This document shows, piece after piece, positions 1 through 9,716 of a DNA stretch of 64,000 nucleotides. The notes beneath the pieces were generated by a model that searched no databases, was not told the origin of the DNA, and worked only from the letters and a program-made list of their open reading frames with translations. The number at the start of each line of letters is the position of its first letter. Position 1 is the first letter of the stretch. A program made the position numbers and the translations under genes. The stretch comes from Erodium maritimum (Eukaryota > Streptophyta > Magnoliopsida > Geraniales > Geraniaceae): contig OY997591.1 of the NCBI GenBank assembly GCA_963921825.1, positions 50,055,825-50,119,824 on the forward strand, written 5' to 3'.

Positions 1-335
1 TTCACCGCGTTCATAATCCGTTGGAAAAGTGGTCTGCACATACGGAACCGACGCCTGAACATTTCAGGGCCATATAGGGGTTGTTCGTCAAAATAGTTCA
101 CCATCAATTGGATGTGGGCTTCCGCACGATTTTTGTTAATATCTCGGCGCATTGGTTCCCCACGGATGTGCCTCTCCATCATCCGTCGGAATCGTCGCTC
201 AACTGGCCGCATTTGGGCTGCCATCTCCTCATATGTCGGCAGTTGGGCTGCCATCTCCGCATGCGTCGACATCCGGGGAGCCAGCTCCTCGTACGTTATC
301 TCCTCAGCGTCGGACATAACCTCGTCGTCGGACAT
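1..335 (-). CDS. PIF/Harbinger (Pong-like) transposase, N-terminal part
   Basis: Minus-strand frame open from an ATG at 335 to the window edge, about 111 residues, no stop. The protein starts MSDDEVMSDAEE, then has the repeated motif EEMAAQ/AEMAAQ, and ends in NYFDEQPLYGPEMFRRRFRM. That block is the conserved start of plant Harbinger/HARBI1-like nucleases, with a short acidic leader and then the Y-F-x-E-x-P-x-Y-x-P-x-x-F-R-R-R-F-R-M signature. The DDE catalytic core would lie outside the window. The family cuts and inserts DNA together with a Myb-like ORF1 protein. The ATG is chosen because the acidic leader starts there and the AT-rich untranslated region lies upstream. Whether the rest is intact is unknown. 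Confidence 0.8.
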   Translation of the reverse strand, partial: MSDDEVMSDAEEITYEELAPRMSTHAEMAAQLPTYEEMAAQMRPVERRFRRMMERHIRGEPMRRDINKNRAEAHIQLMVNYFDEQPLYGPEMFRRRFRMCRPLFQRIMNAV

Positions 336-733
336 TTTCAAAAATAGCAAGTAGGAAGTGATTATGAAAGAGTGAAAGTAGAGAATGGTGTGAGAAAAAT
401 GAGGAATGAGGTTGGGTATTTATAGGGTTAAAATTATCTGATTTTTGAATTAAAAAAAAAATAGTCGTTGCAAAAATAGCCGTTGGAGGGGCAGACTCGT
501 TGGCGCCACGTGGCGGCACAGGAGGCTGCCAGCGCAGCTCAGGCGCGACGGCGCGACGGGGCGAGGAGCGGCCAGTGGGCAGCAACCGGGGAGCGCAGCG
601 CGCGTATCGGGGAGCGGGAGCGCGTTTCTGGGGAGCGGGCGCGCGTTTTTTAGCCTCCACAGCGGGACGGCCCGCGTGCCGCGTTCCTCACGCGCGCGGA
701 TTAGGGCGCGGGTCCGACCCGTTGTACATGCTC
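1..733 (-). mobile_element. 5' end of a PIF/Harbinger element with terminal repeat
   Basis: The transposase ORF is followed on its 5' side by an AT-rich leader and a GC-rich stretch (about 480-720). The element appears to end at 721-733 with GTTGTACATGCTC, read on the minus strand as GAGCATGTACAAC. This resembles plant PIF/Harbinger termini, and TTA follows at 734-736, matching the usual 3-bp TWA target site. The other end is outside the window, so the target duplication cannot be confirmed. GC-rich overlapping ORFs at 450-940 are not convincing genes. Confidence 0.6.
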
Positions 734-736
734 TTA

Positions 737-1121
737 GACCACGGACAAAGAACATGAGAGAGACCAACAACAAAGGGTTGCAGCAGCAGGGACACATAGA
801 CCAACAGCGGAACAGCGTAGAAATCGGCAGCTGAGCAACTGCAGCAACTGGTTGGTGAGAGTTCCGGACGTCGGCACCGAGCGGGACTATGAGGACCTCC
901 CGTGGGTCTCTGGTTGGGACGAATCTCCAACAACCCAACTATTGCAGCGGCAGATGTTGGTTCTCCGGTGGTGTGGCTGGCCAGAGCTGTTGGATGCAAA
1001 TGATGTCGGGATTGACAATACAAAGCGGAAGAAACGGACTTCTATCTTTCGAATGTTTTGCCCACCCGCTAGTAAAATAACGAGTGTACAAAACCACATA
1101 AATTTTCAGAGGTCTACCAAA
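737..1121. other. No recognisable gene; probable retroelement internal sequence
   Basis: Moderately GC-rich unique-looking sequence between the Harbinger end and a reversed primer-binding site. Several short frames are open (for example 852-1139 plus, 688-1023 minus) but none shows a known domain. By position it would be the start of the internal region of a minus-strand LTR element. Confidence 0.3.
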
Positions 1122-1137
1122 GCTATGATACCATGTT
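1122..1137 (-). other. tRNA-Met type primer-binding site next to an LTR end
   Basis: Read on the minus strand this is AACA followed by TGGTATCATAGC. It matches the plant initiator-tRNA-Met primer site TGGTATCAGAGC at 11 of 12 bases, and AACA is a standard LTR 3' end. The adjoining LTR would be 1134-1187 plus 2277-2279. That is only 57 bp once the MULE and its duplicated target are removed. Confidence 0.5.
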
Positions 1138-1187
1138 AATTTGGGAAGTGGAAGTGAGAAGCGAAATACATGGGTATTTATATACTA

Positions 1188-2267
1188 GGGGAAAGGCCGC
1201 TTCCCAACTATGGCTCACCTTTGTTTTCATCGTCCACACTGCGACTGACCTTCGTTCCCCATTCCCATCGGTGAACTTTTCGCGATTCTCAGAAACTAAC
1301 GGAAACCGTCTGTTTTGACGGCACCGTCAGTATTTTCAGCGCGTGACAGTCACGTGCCTTTCCATTTTTTTGTAAATGGCCAGATTTCCCTTAGGGGAAA
1401 AGCCACATCCCAACTATGTTTCACCTTTGATTCCACCATCCTAACTGTGACTTACCTTTGATCTCAATTCCCATCTGCGAACTATTCGCTATTCTTCAAA
1501 ACTATCAACCATCAACATCACGCCATACCCATCTCCCATGCTCATCTCTCGTGACCTTCTTCCCATACCCATCACCTTCTTCTTCCATACTCATCCATGG
1601 TGAACATCCATGGTGAAGCTCGAGCTATATTTAAAAAAACTCCTCCCTTTCTTTTCATGAAAAAAAACACATGCTTAAAAAAAGCCCCACACGAATTGCA
1701 GATCTGAGAAGTTCATCCCTCCGACGTCTCCGATGGAGCTTCGGTTCTGCAGATTTGAGATGATGAACATAGAACCACCATCGTACTCTATTTGTGTCCA
1801 TATTTGGGTTTGAAAAAAAGTACCAAAATGATAAATAAAAAAACAAAAAAAAAGAAGATTTGGGTCTGTGTTCATCGGTTGGAGATTTGGGGAAGAAGAA
1901 GAAAATGTCAAAAAAATTTCAATTTTGGTTAAAAAAAATATTTTTTTATAATTAAAATATGATTATTATATATAAAAATATTTAAAAATCAGATTTGTTA
2001 ATATCAGATTATAAATAAATTTAAAAAGTTTATTTATAGATAAATTAAAAAATATATTTATCAATTTGATTTAAAACAAATCTATTTCAAGTTTGAGGAC
2101 AAATTCGTCTTTTTCCAAGCAAAACTAACGGTGTCATCCAAAATAACAGATTTTGATAGTTTTGAAGAATCGCGAATAGTTCGCAGGTTGGAATGGGGAA
2201 CAAAGGTCAGTCGCAGTGTAGACGATGGAAACAAAGGTGAACCATAGTTCGGATACGACATTTCCCC
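1188..2267. mobile_element. Non-autonomous MULE with 9-bp target duplication
   Basis: The outer bases GGGGAAA and TTTCCCC begin inverted repeats of over 100 bp (1188-1325 against 2130-2267), sharing CACTGCGACTGACC. The flanks are TATATACTA at 1179-1187 and again at 2268-2276, a perfect 9-bp duplication typical of Mutator-like elements. A second, diverged copy of the left terminal repeat lies inside at 1394-1510 in the same orientation, so the left end is duplicated. The interior (1510-2100) is AT-rich. It holds no transposase or captured gene that I can recognise. Confidence 0.85.
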
Positions 2268-2279
2268 TATATACTAACA

Positions 2280-2749
2280 AGTAACTATAATGTCAAAAAA
2301 AGACGGCTATGGTTGTGGGCTATTATCAAGGGAGATGGAGAGTTGTAGGTGTTGTGGTGTAAAACCAAGAATAAGCTCCATGTTTTCTAACCGTCACTAT
2401 TCAACGTTGAACTTGGGTATGGTTTGATTTCACAAAATAGATGTTTTTTTTCCTATTGGTTGATTCATTGTTCTTTTTCTTTGGTTGCTAAAATTCATGC
2501 TTGTTGCTTTTGAACTCATTTATGTTTTTTCTCCTCAAAAGTGCATAAGACGACATGTTTTTCTTATGATTCTGCAAACCTAAATCTTATTTTTCTACTA
2601 GTATGTTAGGCTAAATCCTCCAAGTTCATACCTATCAAAAAGATTTGTTTCGTTCATATCGGGCATTTTCTAGAATACAAGGAGTGTTTAGTGGTTGCAT
2701 GGCAGTCCATCTGTCATTTCATCTTGTTTCTGACAGTATGGGACTTTTT
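2280..2749. other. No recognisable feature
   Basis: T-rich intergenic sequence. A minus-strand LTR would end at 2279 under the short-LTR reading, which would make this host flank. A short open frame from 2645 runs into the next element and is compositionally T-rich. It shows no domain. Confidence 0.4.
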
Positions 2750-2869
2750 AAACTTCATGTATATGTTTTTGTAGCCACTCCCTGTATTTATGCATGGGTT
2801 TTTGTGTTCACGAATGAGGCGGTGTCTACGAAGGCATTTTATCATTAGCCGAAACAGAAGGTTGTGCCG

Positions 2870-4396
2870 ATGAAATATGATGCTCCTCTCCTCTCCTTTC
2901 CATCCTTCTACTCTACGCTGATCTCTTTGTATGGAGATTACTGTAAAGTAGTTACAGACTCTACAACCAGAGCAAAAAAGGATGTCAAGAGGAAACCTGT
3001 TTCGGTTCCGGCGAAGAGGAAACCTGTTTCAGTTCCGGGTAAGAGGAAACTTGTTCTGGTTCCGGCGAAGAGGAAACCTGTTCCGGTTCCGGCAAAGGCG
3101 TTCCAGTCCGATGGAAACCCGGTTCTAGAATCAGTCAATTGCAGCCCCGACCAGGAGGTTACAAAGGCTGCGGCTATTGTTCCGGCAGTCACACCGGTAC
3201 CAAAAAACATAGTTTCCCCAAAAATCAAAGATTTACAAGGTGTAGAGGTTCTCTCAAATCATATTTTTGTATGTAACATCCCAGAAACCTCGTTGAAGAA
3301 CTTCTTTGGTACTTACGGTGAAATTCTGACCTGTTCCATTCCTCGTCGGCCAAATAGAGGAAGACGCTACTTCGGGTTCGTCACCTTCTCCGACGAATCA
3401 GCAGCGTCCCAAGCAGTGGAGAGTTTGAACGGATTTAAAGTTAATGGTTACCAGCTTTTAGTGGCATTGGCTCGGCCTCCATCTCATCGGATTCGTCCAA
3501 TTTCTGGTGCGACTCCGGCCTCCAATCCGGCACCAGCAGGTTATCAAGTTCAGAGCATTGTTCTGGCTTCCAAACCATTAGGTTCTCAGAACAAAACTGA
3601 CCTTCAGGTGGTGGAATTCAAGGGACGTAGTGAACCTTCGTGCTCGCCGGTGGCCCGTTCGCCGGTGGGTTGTTCCCCGGCGATGTCCTCAGGAAAAGGT
3701 CTGTCATAATCGTTGATTGATTCTCGATATTTGATTCAGGCCGAAGATCACGGATGGAAATCACCAGATTCGAGTGTAAAATCGCGCGATCTTCTCTCCA
3801 CAGACTCGATTCGTTCTGATTCGGCAGAGATTGAAGGGATTCGCGATCCCCCTTCTATTTCGGTCGAATCTGCAGCGACTGAAGGGATTTTTGTGCCTTG
3901 TTTGGGTCAGATTGACTCAAGTCCATTTGGTTTAAAAGAAAATGGGCCTGTGGAAGCTGAGCCTGATATTTCTCTTGAGGCTTTAAATGATGTCCAACCA
4001 ATACAGCTAAAGAAGTCTGGGCTTGAGGACGGTGGGCCTGCATCTGGTCAATTTGTGCGAAATGGGCTTACCTTTGTCCGTCCTCTTGCATCGTGTTCTG
4101 ATTTGGTTAAGACTATTCTCCCCAAGTCAGACTCTCGGGTTTCACCGGTTCCCCCCCTTTTGTCACGTTTCGATCAAGACTTTCCAGTGTGGTCACCTGA
4201 ATCAATTCAGAATGTTAAAGGGAAAAGAAAGAAGAAACCTCACCAGCCTTTTCGACTGACGACTCGCTTACTTTGTATGAGTGAAAACGAGAAGCTCGAG
4301 GCTCAACGTAAAAACGAGGCTTGGAGACACTTTGTCGCTACAAGGACTATGCTGCAGATAGAGTTCAAGGACGATGTTCCTCCTTCTATCGAATAG
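2870..4396 (+). pseudogene. RRM-domain protein, one in-frame stop
   Basis: One frame runs from ATG 2870 to a stop at 4394-4396, interrupted only by TAA at 3707-3709, with no frameshift. Residues ~45-75 are a tandem KRKPVSVPA-type repeat (four to five copies). An RNA-recognition motif follows at ~130-205, with RNP2 IFVCNIP and RNP1 RRYFGFVTF. After the stop the tail is serine- and acid-rich and ends in a basic patch (KGKRKKK) and a helical EKLEAQRKNEAWRHF. RRM proteins bind single-stranded RNA. L1-type LINEs of some plants are known to carry an RRM in ORF1, which fits the retroposon structure. A host mRNA source is equally possible. The clean frame suggests recent loss. Confidence 0.7.
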
Positions 4397-4557
4397 CATC
4401 TCTTTGTATTTGGCTGTTGTTACCCGCTCTTCGTTGTTTTTTCGCTTTTTTAGGAAGATCCTCTTACCGTTTGTGGTGGAGTTTATTTTGCAGGTTGCTT
4501 GGGATAGCTTTTTTGCGGTCCTCAGGCTTTGTAATTCTCTTTATTTCAAAGTCTATC

Positions 4558-4563
4558 AATAAA
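4558..4563 (+). promoter_or_regulatory. Poly-A signal of the retroposed mRNA
   Basis: AATAAA, about 16 bases before the A8 tract and 160 bases after the RRM frame ends. The spacing fits a genuine transcript 3' end. Confidence 0.65.
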
Positions 4564-4618
4564 TCATCATTTATCAACAAAAAAAACTTCATGTATCTTT
4601 ATTTTGTAATTTAATATA

Positions 4619-4972
4619 GGGATAATTGTCAAAACATGCACTAAAGTTTCGTCCACAAATGAAATAGTGCACAACGTTTTGTCCACGTTGTGTGATTACC
4701 CTAAAGTTTCGTCCACAAAATGAAATAGTGCACAACGTTTTGTCCACGCTGTGTGGCTACCCTAAAGTTTCGTCCAAAAATGAAATAGTGCACAACGTTT
4801 CGTCCACGTTGTGTGGCTACCCTAAAGTAATTTGCTGATTTAGGTTTCATAAGTAATTTTACTAACAAATGTTCGTGGACGAAACTTTAGGGTAGCCACA
4901 CAACGTGGACGAAACATTGTGCATTATTTCATTTGTGGACGAAACTTTAATACATGTTTTTACGATTATCCC
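4619..4972. mobile_element. MULE-type MITE with multiplied terminal repeat
   Basis: Ends GGGATAATTGTC... and ...GATTATCCC. The left arm carries three tandem ~65-bp copies of a unit containing AAAGTTTCGTCCAC and AGTGCACAACGTTT. The right arm carries one to two inverted copies. It belongs to the same family as the element at 21645-22288, which has a perfect 9-bp duplication. Here the flanks TTTAATATA and TTTATACCT do not match, so one border has changed. No coding capacity. Confidence 0.75.
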
Positions 4973-5437
4973 TTTATACCTTACACATGTCTATGGAAAA
5001 TACCAGTTGGTGAACCAAACAAAATTTAGATTTTTTGTCTGATTTTTTTACTTTACTTTTTTTTTTGCATGTGTCCTCCTTTTGCTTATTCTGTACCTTG
5101 CATTATTGTAGGTGGTGAGTCTTTGACTTTCATCTTAGCTTGCAGCTGTAAGCCATATTATCTTGTACTTAACAGTCTCTAATGATCGGTTAAGATATCC
5201 TAATTTATGAAGGGTTGCGAACTTGTAATTTAGAATGCCTGACACATGTATATGATCGATCAATCATATTGAAACATAGTTCTTGGTTTTCATTTGAGTA
5301 TATATTTGAATTGGACGATGACAGTAGTGTAATTCTGATGATAATTTTACTACTCCTGTAGTTGTTATTTGGTAGGTATAGTATGAGTTGATGTACTACT
5401 TTTCATCATCATCTGTTTTTAACTCTGGTGTGGTGAG
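4973..5437. other. No recognisable feature; possible intron relic
   Basis: T-rich sequence directly upstream of the desaturase fragment. Its position and composition would fit the relic of that gene's first intron, but no donor or first exon could be identified. Confidence 0.3.
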
Positions 5438-5807
5438 GAGGTTGAGAGTCTGAAACAAGCATTCACACCTCCTCGAGAGGTTCATGTTCAAGTAACCTAC
5501 TCCATGCCACCGCAGAAGATTGAGATTTTCAAATTCATGGAGGGTTGGGCTGAGCAGAGCCTTCTGGTTCACCTGAAAGCCAGTCAAGATTTTCTGCCAG
5601 ATCCGACTTCTGATGGATTTCATGAGCAAGTCACTGAACTAAGGGATGAGTACTTTGTTGTTTTGGCGGGAGATATGATCACAGAAGAAGCTCTTCCTAC
5701 CTATCAGACAATGCTTAATACGTTAGATGGAGTCTGAGATGAAACAGGTTCCAAGTCCCACTTCTGGGGTAGTATGGACCAGAGCATGGACCGCGGAGGA
5801 GAATAAG
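5438..5807 (+). pseudogene. Stearoyl-ACP desaturase fragment (broken)
   Basis: The frame gives [31 protein letters not shown] and [20 protein letters not shown]. These are hallmark segments of plastid acyl-ACP desaturases, the soluble di-iron enzymes that convert 18:0-ACP to 18:1-ACP. The first conserved iron-ligand helix (EEALPTYQ) is present. The usual arginine codon after DGV is a TGA, and a shifted frame then reads WTRAWTAEENKHG, the second ligand region. Two short blocks normally present (after VHLK and after ELR) are missing. The copy stops abruptly at the palindrome border. The transit peptide and the C-terminal two thirds are absent. Confidence 0.88.
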
Positions 5808-5813
5808 CACGGT

Positions 5814-6130
5814 ACCATCAATAGTAAGAGCATTTCAATGAAAACAAACTTAATTGCAAACACCAAACATTAGACATAAACCATACAAAAAACACCAATT
5901 AGATTTAAATTCAAGTACATTTAAACACATCAATAAGAAACATAAACCATGACAACCATCAATAGAATAGGATTTCAATGAGTTGAACTTCAAGAAAAAA
6001 TCTGATCCAAACACAAAAAACCTCAGTCAAATTAGTTCCACAAAAGGGTCCAAAAAATCAGCAACAATTCGAAGAATAAAAGTGGGATTGAAGCAAAACC
6101 TGAAGCTTGTTCTCCTCGATTTAAGCCCAC
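5814..6130 (-). pseudogene. SWIB gene fragment, copy 1 (exon end plus intron)
   Basis: On the minus strand a ~31-base exon end (6100-6130) encodes the end of the WAYIKENKLQ motif, with a stop in place of Y. A GT donor and ~285 bp of intron follow. It matches copy 2 (9717-10073) and copy 3 (17250-18090). The upstream part of exon 1 is missing, replaced by an AT-rich spacer. Each copy has its own nonsense change within the same short exon end. Confidence 0.7.
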
Positions 6131-6673
6131 AATTTAATTTAAACAAATGCCCCATATTAAATTTATTTTTTATATTAATTATCATTATTATTATTTTCTA
6201 ATTCTTTTTAAAATAGTTATTAATTATTTTTACTAAATAAATATTCATTTTTTGTTTATTCCTTTTGTTTTAATTCTTTTATTAGTATATTTTTGTAATT
6301 TTCTAAGTCTTTTATTTTATTTTTTTACTAATTTTGTTAATTTTTATTAATCATTTTCTAATTAATTTTGATTACGAGTAAATAATTTAATAAAAAAAAT
6401 AATGATTTGTTGATATATAAGTTATAAAATTAATATTTTAACTCTGGGCATCGTTGCGGGCTTCTCACCACTATAGAATTATTCAATTCAGTTTCGAAGC
6501 GTCTAAAATACAATATTTTATTAGAGACTTCGACACCTCAACGGGCACGTCATGTTTTTTTAATGTCCTCAACCCTTCAACCTTAGGTTTCTCTCGTCCA
6601 AAAAAAAAACTCATCTTCAATCTTAGGTTTCTCTCGTCCACAAAAAACTCATCTTCAACTGCGGCGGGCTCTT
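6131..6673. other. AT-rich spacer between SWIB relic and ORF-X (left arm)
   Basis: Mirrors 9179-9716 in the right arm. The part equivalent to 9290-9700 is absent from copy 3, so it is an insertion shared by the two palindrome arms. It contains a duplicated TTAGGTTTCTCTCGTCCA motif before the ORF-X start. No open frame of note. Confidence 0.5.
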
Positions 6674-7966
6674 ATGATGGATGTGGCTCAGATTAATGTG
6701 GATTTGGGAATCCAAGGGTCGTTTTATTTGAAAGGGGAGCCTCCCAGTTCCTTCATTGCTAAAATCATCAAGGCAACATCAAGCACTGATATCATCAAGG
6801 TAGACGGAAACGGAAAAATGTGAGAAAATCTCGTACTCCCACGTCAACCCCAGGGCAAGGAGAAGCTATAGCTGATTGATGTAATTATAACTTGGAAAAT
6901 AACCGGCAAACCTATAATGGATCCAAACGGCTTAGAGAAGATGGATTAGGTTTTGACGATTCTGTGGGAAAGATCCCTCACATTCCGATTCGTTCAGTTC
7001 AGTATGTATCTCATTGCGTTTGCAAGAGATGGCCAATTTTGGGAGTTGAAGACCGAGTACATCCAAGGGTCCAAGAAATTGTCATTCGGGTGTAACTACC
7101 TTCATATTCCAAGTAACAGGCATAACTCGATTCATTGTCTGGAGGAAACCTTTGTCTGTTTGAACTACCTTTGGGAATTTGCGGGCGATAAGGAGAAATA
7201 TGCAAACTTGACCGATCCTACGAACCAAGTTAGGAGAGAACTAGGTTATTGTCTACTGCATAGTATAGGTATTTTCTGCGAGGACGCAAGGTTCCGGGAA
7301 GGGGGTAAGAAAGCACAGGATCAGTGGCCTCTCTCAGCACTATCAAGGCCTATTGATGACAAGAGACCTACTGGCCTAAGGATTTCCAGTCTTGTTGATG
7401 AAGACCAATCAACTGGCCCAAGGTGTGACCCGACCACTCCCAAATGCGCTCCCGAATGCTCTGGCCCCTAACTCCCAAAGGAATTCCTGAAGGGTCTGCC
7501 ACCCCCTCTCCCAAAGGCGCTCCCGAAAGTCTGCCACTCCCACTCTTAAAGGCGCTCCCGAAGGGTCCAACACCCCCAAAAGGTCCACCACCACCATCCC
7601 GACTCTCGAAGGGTCCAACAGAAGTTCAACTGACAAAGTTGGAGTATTCTATGCTCCCACCAGTGGAGGATGCTGCTCAAAAACAAAGGAACGAGTCTTT
7701 GCTACAAGAGTGGGGAGCAAAATGGCGAGACAATATCGAAAGTGGAAAAAATATTCCCTTCCATTACAATTTGATATAGAGGCTTTACAAGAGGAATTAG
7801 AGAAGACGATCACAAGAATGGCTAGAGCTGGAAGAAGAGATGAAGTTCAAGCCCAACACAATGTCAAAGTAGCTGAAGCCGAAAAATCCATTGAGAGTAA
7901 GATAAAACACCGCCAAATAGCTGCTGAAGTGTTAAGTCTTGCCCAATTTGATGAAACGGGGGTGTT
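6674..7966 (+). pseudogene. ORF-X copy 1, unrecognised protein, broken
   Basis: I do not recognise this family. The frame from ATG 6674 reads through SSFIAKIIKA, then TFRFVQFSMYLIAFAR, QFWELKTEYIQGS, CLEETFVCLNYLWEFAG and NQVRRELGY. A proline-rich tract of tandem PKGAPEGSAT-type units follows, then a charged, helical, probably coiled-coil C-terminus (ELEKTITRMARAG, AEAEKSIESKIK). Length would be about 430 residues. Lesions here are stops at the W of GKMW, after KEKL and after KMD, and frameshifts near 7455 and 7775. No introns are apparent. Three copies share the same domain order, so a real protein lies behind them. A host gene or an old endogenised RNA-virus structural gene are both open. 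Confidence 0.55.
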
Positions 7967-7970
7967 GATC

Positions 7971-9178
7971 GGGCAAGACTTAGCACTTCAGCAGCTCTTT
8001 GGCGGTCTTTTATCTTACTCTCAATGACTTTTTCGGCTTCAGCTATTTTGGTATTGTGTTGGGCTTGAACTTCATCTCCTCCTCCAGCTCTAGCCTTCCT
8101 TGTGACCATATTCTCTAATTCCTCTTGTAAAGCCTCTATATCAAATTTTAATGCAAGAGAATATTTTTCGACTTCCGATGTCGTCTTGCCATTTCACTCC
8201 CTACTCTAGTAGTAAAGCATCGATCCTTTGTTTTTGAGCAGCATCCTTCACTGGTGGGAGCATAGAATACTCCGACTTTGTTAGTTGAACTTCTGTTGGA
8301 CCCTTCGGGAGTGGGGATGGGGGTGGCAGACCTTTTGGGAGAGCCTTTGGGAGGGGGGGTGGCAGACCCTTCAAGAATGCCTTTGGGAGTTAAGGGGCAG
8401 ACCGTTTGGGAGCGCCTTTGGGAGTGTTCGGGTCACACCTTGGGCCAGTTGATTGGTCTTCATCAACAAGACTGGAAATCCTTAGGCTAGTAGGTCTCTT
8501 GCCATCAACAGGTCTTGATAGTGCTGGGCGAAGCCACTGATCCTGCGCTTTCAAACACCCTTCCCGGAACCTTGCGTCCTCGCATAAAATACATATACTA
8601 TGCAACAGATAATAACCTAGTTCTCTCCTAACTTGGTTCTTAGGATCGGTCAAGTTTGCATATTTCTCTTCATCTCCCGCAAATTCTCAAAGGTAGTTCA
8701 AACAGACAAAAGTTTCCTCGAGACAATGAATCGAGTTATGCCTGTTACCTGGAATATGAAGGTAGCTACACCCGAATGGCAATTTCTTGGACCCTTGGAT
8801 GTACTGGGTCTTCAACTCCCAAAATTGGTCATCTCTTGCAAACGCAGTGAGATACATGCTGAACCGAACGAATCGGAATGTGAGGGATCTTTTCCACAAG
8901 ACCGTCAAAACCCCATCCATCTTCTTTAAACCGTTTGGATCTATTACTGGTTTTCCGGTTACTTTTCAAGTTATAATTACATCAATCAGCTTCTCCTTGT
9001 CCTGGGGCTGACGTGGGAGTACGGGAGTTTCCCACATTTTTTCGCTTCCGTCTACCTTGATGATATCAGTGCTTGATGCTGCCTTGATGATTTTAGCAAT
9101 GAAGGAACTAAGAGGCTCCCCTTTCAAATAAAACGGCCTTTGGATTCCCAAATCCACATTAATCTGAGCCACAACCAT
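7971..9178 (-). pseudogene. ORF-X copy 2, broken
   Basis: Inverted partner of copy 1, starting at ATG 9178. The N-terminal 110 residues and the next ~75 are open, giving FYLKGEPLSSFIAKIIKA, TFRFVRFSMYLTAFAR and YIQGSKKLPFGCSYLHI. Stops occur before KVTGKPVID, in place of the W of NYLWEFAG, and after the first proline repeats (near 8390). The C-terminal helical part (8100-7971) is present but out of frame. The proline-rich repeat number differs from copy 1. Confidence 0.55.
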
Positions 9179-9716
9179 CACAAGCGCCCGCCGCGGTTGA
9201 AGACCAGTGCTTTGTGGACGAGAGAAACCTAAGGTTGAAGATGAGTTTTTAGAGGCCGAGAGAAACCTAAGGTTGAAGGGTTGAAGACATAAGAGCATGA
9301 GGTGCCCGTTGAGGTGCCGAAGCCCCTAATATAATATTATATTTTAGAGTCTTCGAAACTTAATTGAAGAATTCTATAATGGTGAGAAGCCAGCAAAAAT
9401 GCCTAGAGTTAAAATATTAATTTTATAACTTGTATATCAACAAATCGTTATTTTTTTTATTGAATTATTTACTCGTAATCAAAATTAATTAGAAAAAAGA
9501 TTAATGAAAATTAAGAAAATTAGTAAAATATTTTTAAAACTTAGAAAATTACAAAAATATACTAATAAAAGAATTAAAACAAAAGGAATAAACAAAAAAT
9601 ATATACTTATTTAGTAAAAATAATTAATAATTTTTTTAAAAAGAATTAGAAAATAATATTAATGATAATTAATATAAAAATAAATTTAAAATTAGTCATT
9701 TGTTTAAATTAAATTG
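9179..9716. other. AT-rich spacer between ORF-X and SWIB relic (right arm)
   Basis: Mirror of 6131-6673. Poly-A/T rich, no coding potential. Confidence 0.5.

Larger units (their letters stand above)
2763..4586 (+). mobile_element. Retroposed insertion with poly-A tail, RRM ORF, no RT
   Basis: The sequence AAACTTCATGTAT occurs at 2750-2762 and again at 4584-4596, just after an A8 tract (4579-4586). An AATAAA sits at 4558-4563, about 16 bases before the tail. A long target duplication, a poly-A tail and a properly spaced poly-A signal are the hallmarks of LINE-type (target-primed) insertion of an mRNA. The insert is about 1.82 kb: a ~100-bp leader, one ~509-codon reading frame with a single internal stop, and a ~180-bp 3' UTR. 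No endonuclease or reverse transcriptase is present. It is either an ORF1-only LINE derivative or a processed host retrocopy. Confidence 0.7.

Noticed and set aside
450..938. Minus-strand 162-codon ORF and neighbours
   Set aside because: It spans the GC-rich end of a Harbinger element and crosses its terminus, with no domain. Compositional.
2645..2848. ORF in frame with the RRM protein upstream of its start
   Set aside because: T-rich and hydrophobic without a domain. It also crosses the target-site border at 2762, so it is not part of the inserted transcript.
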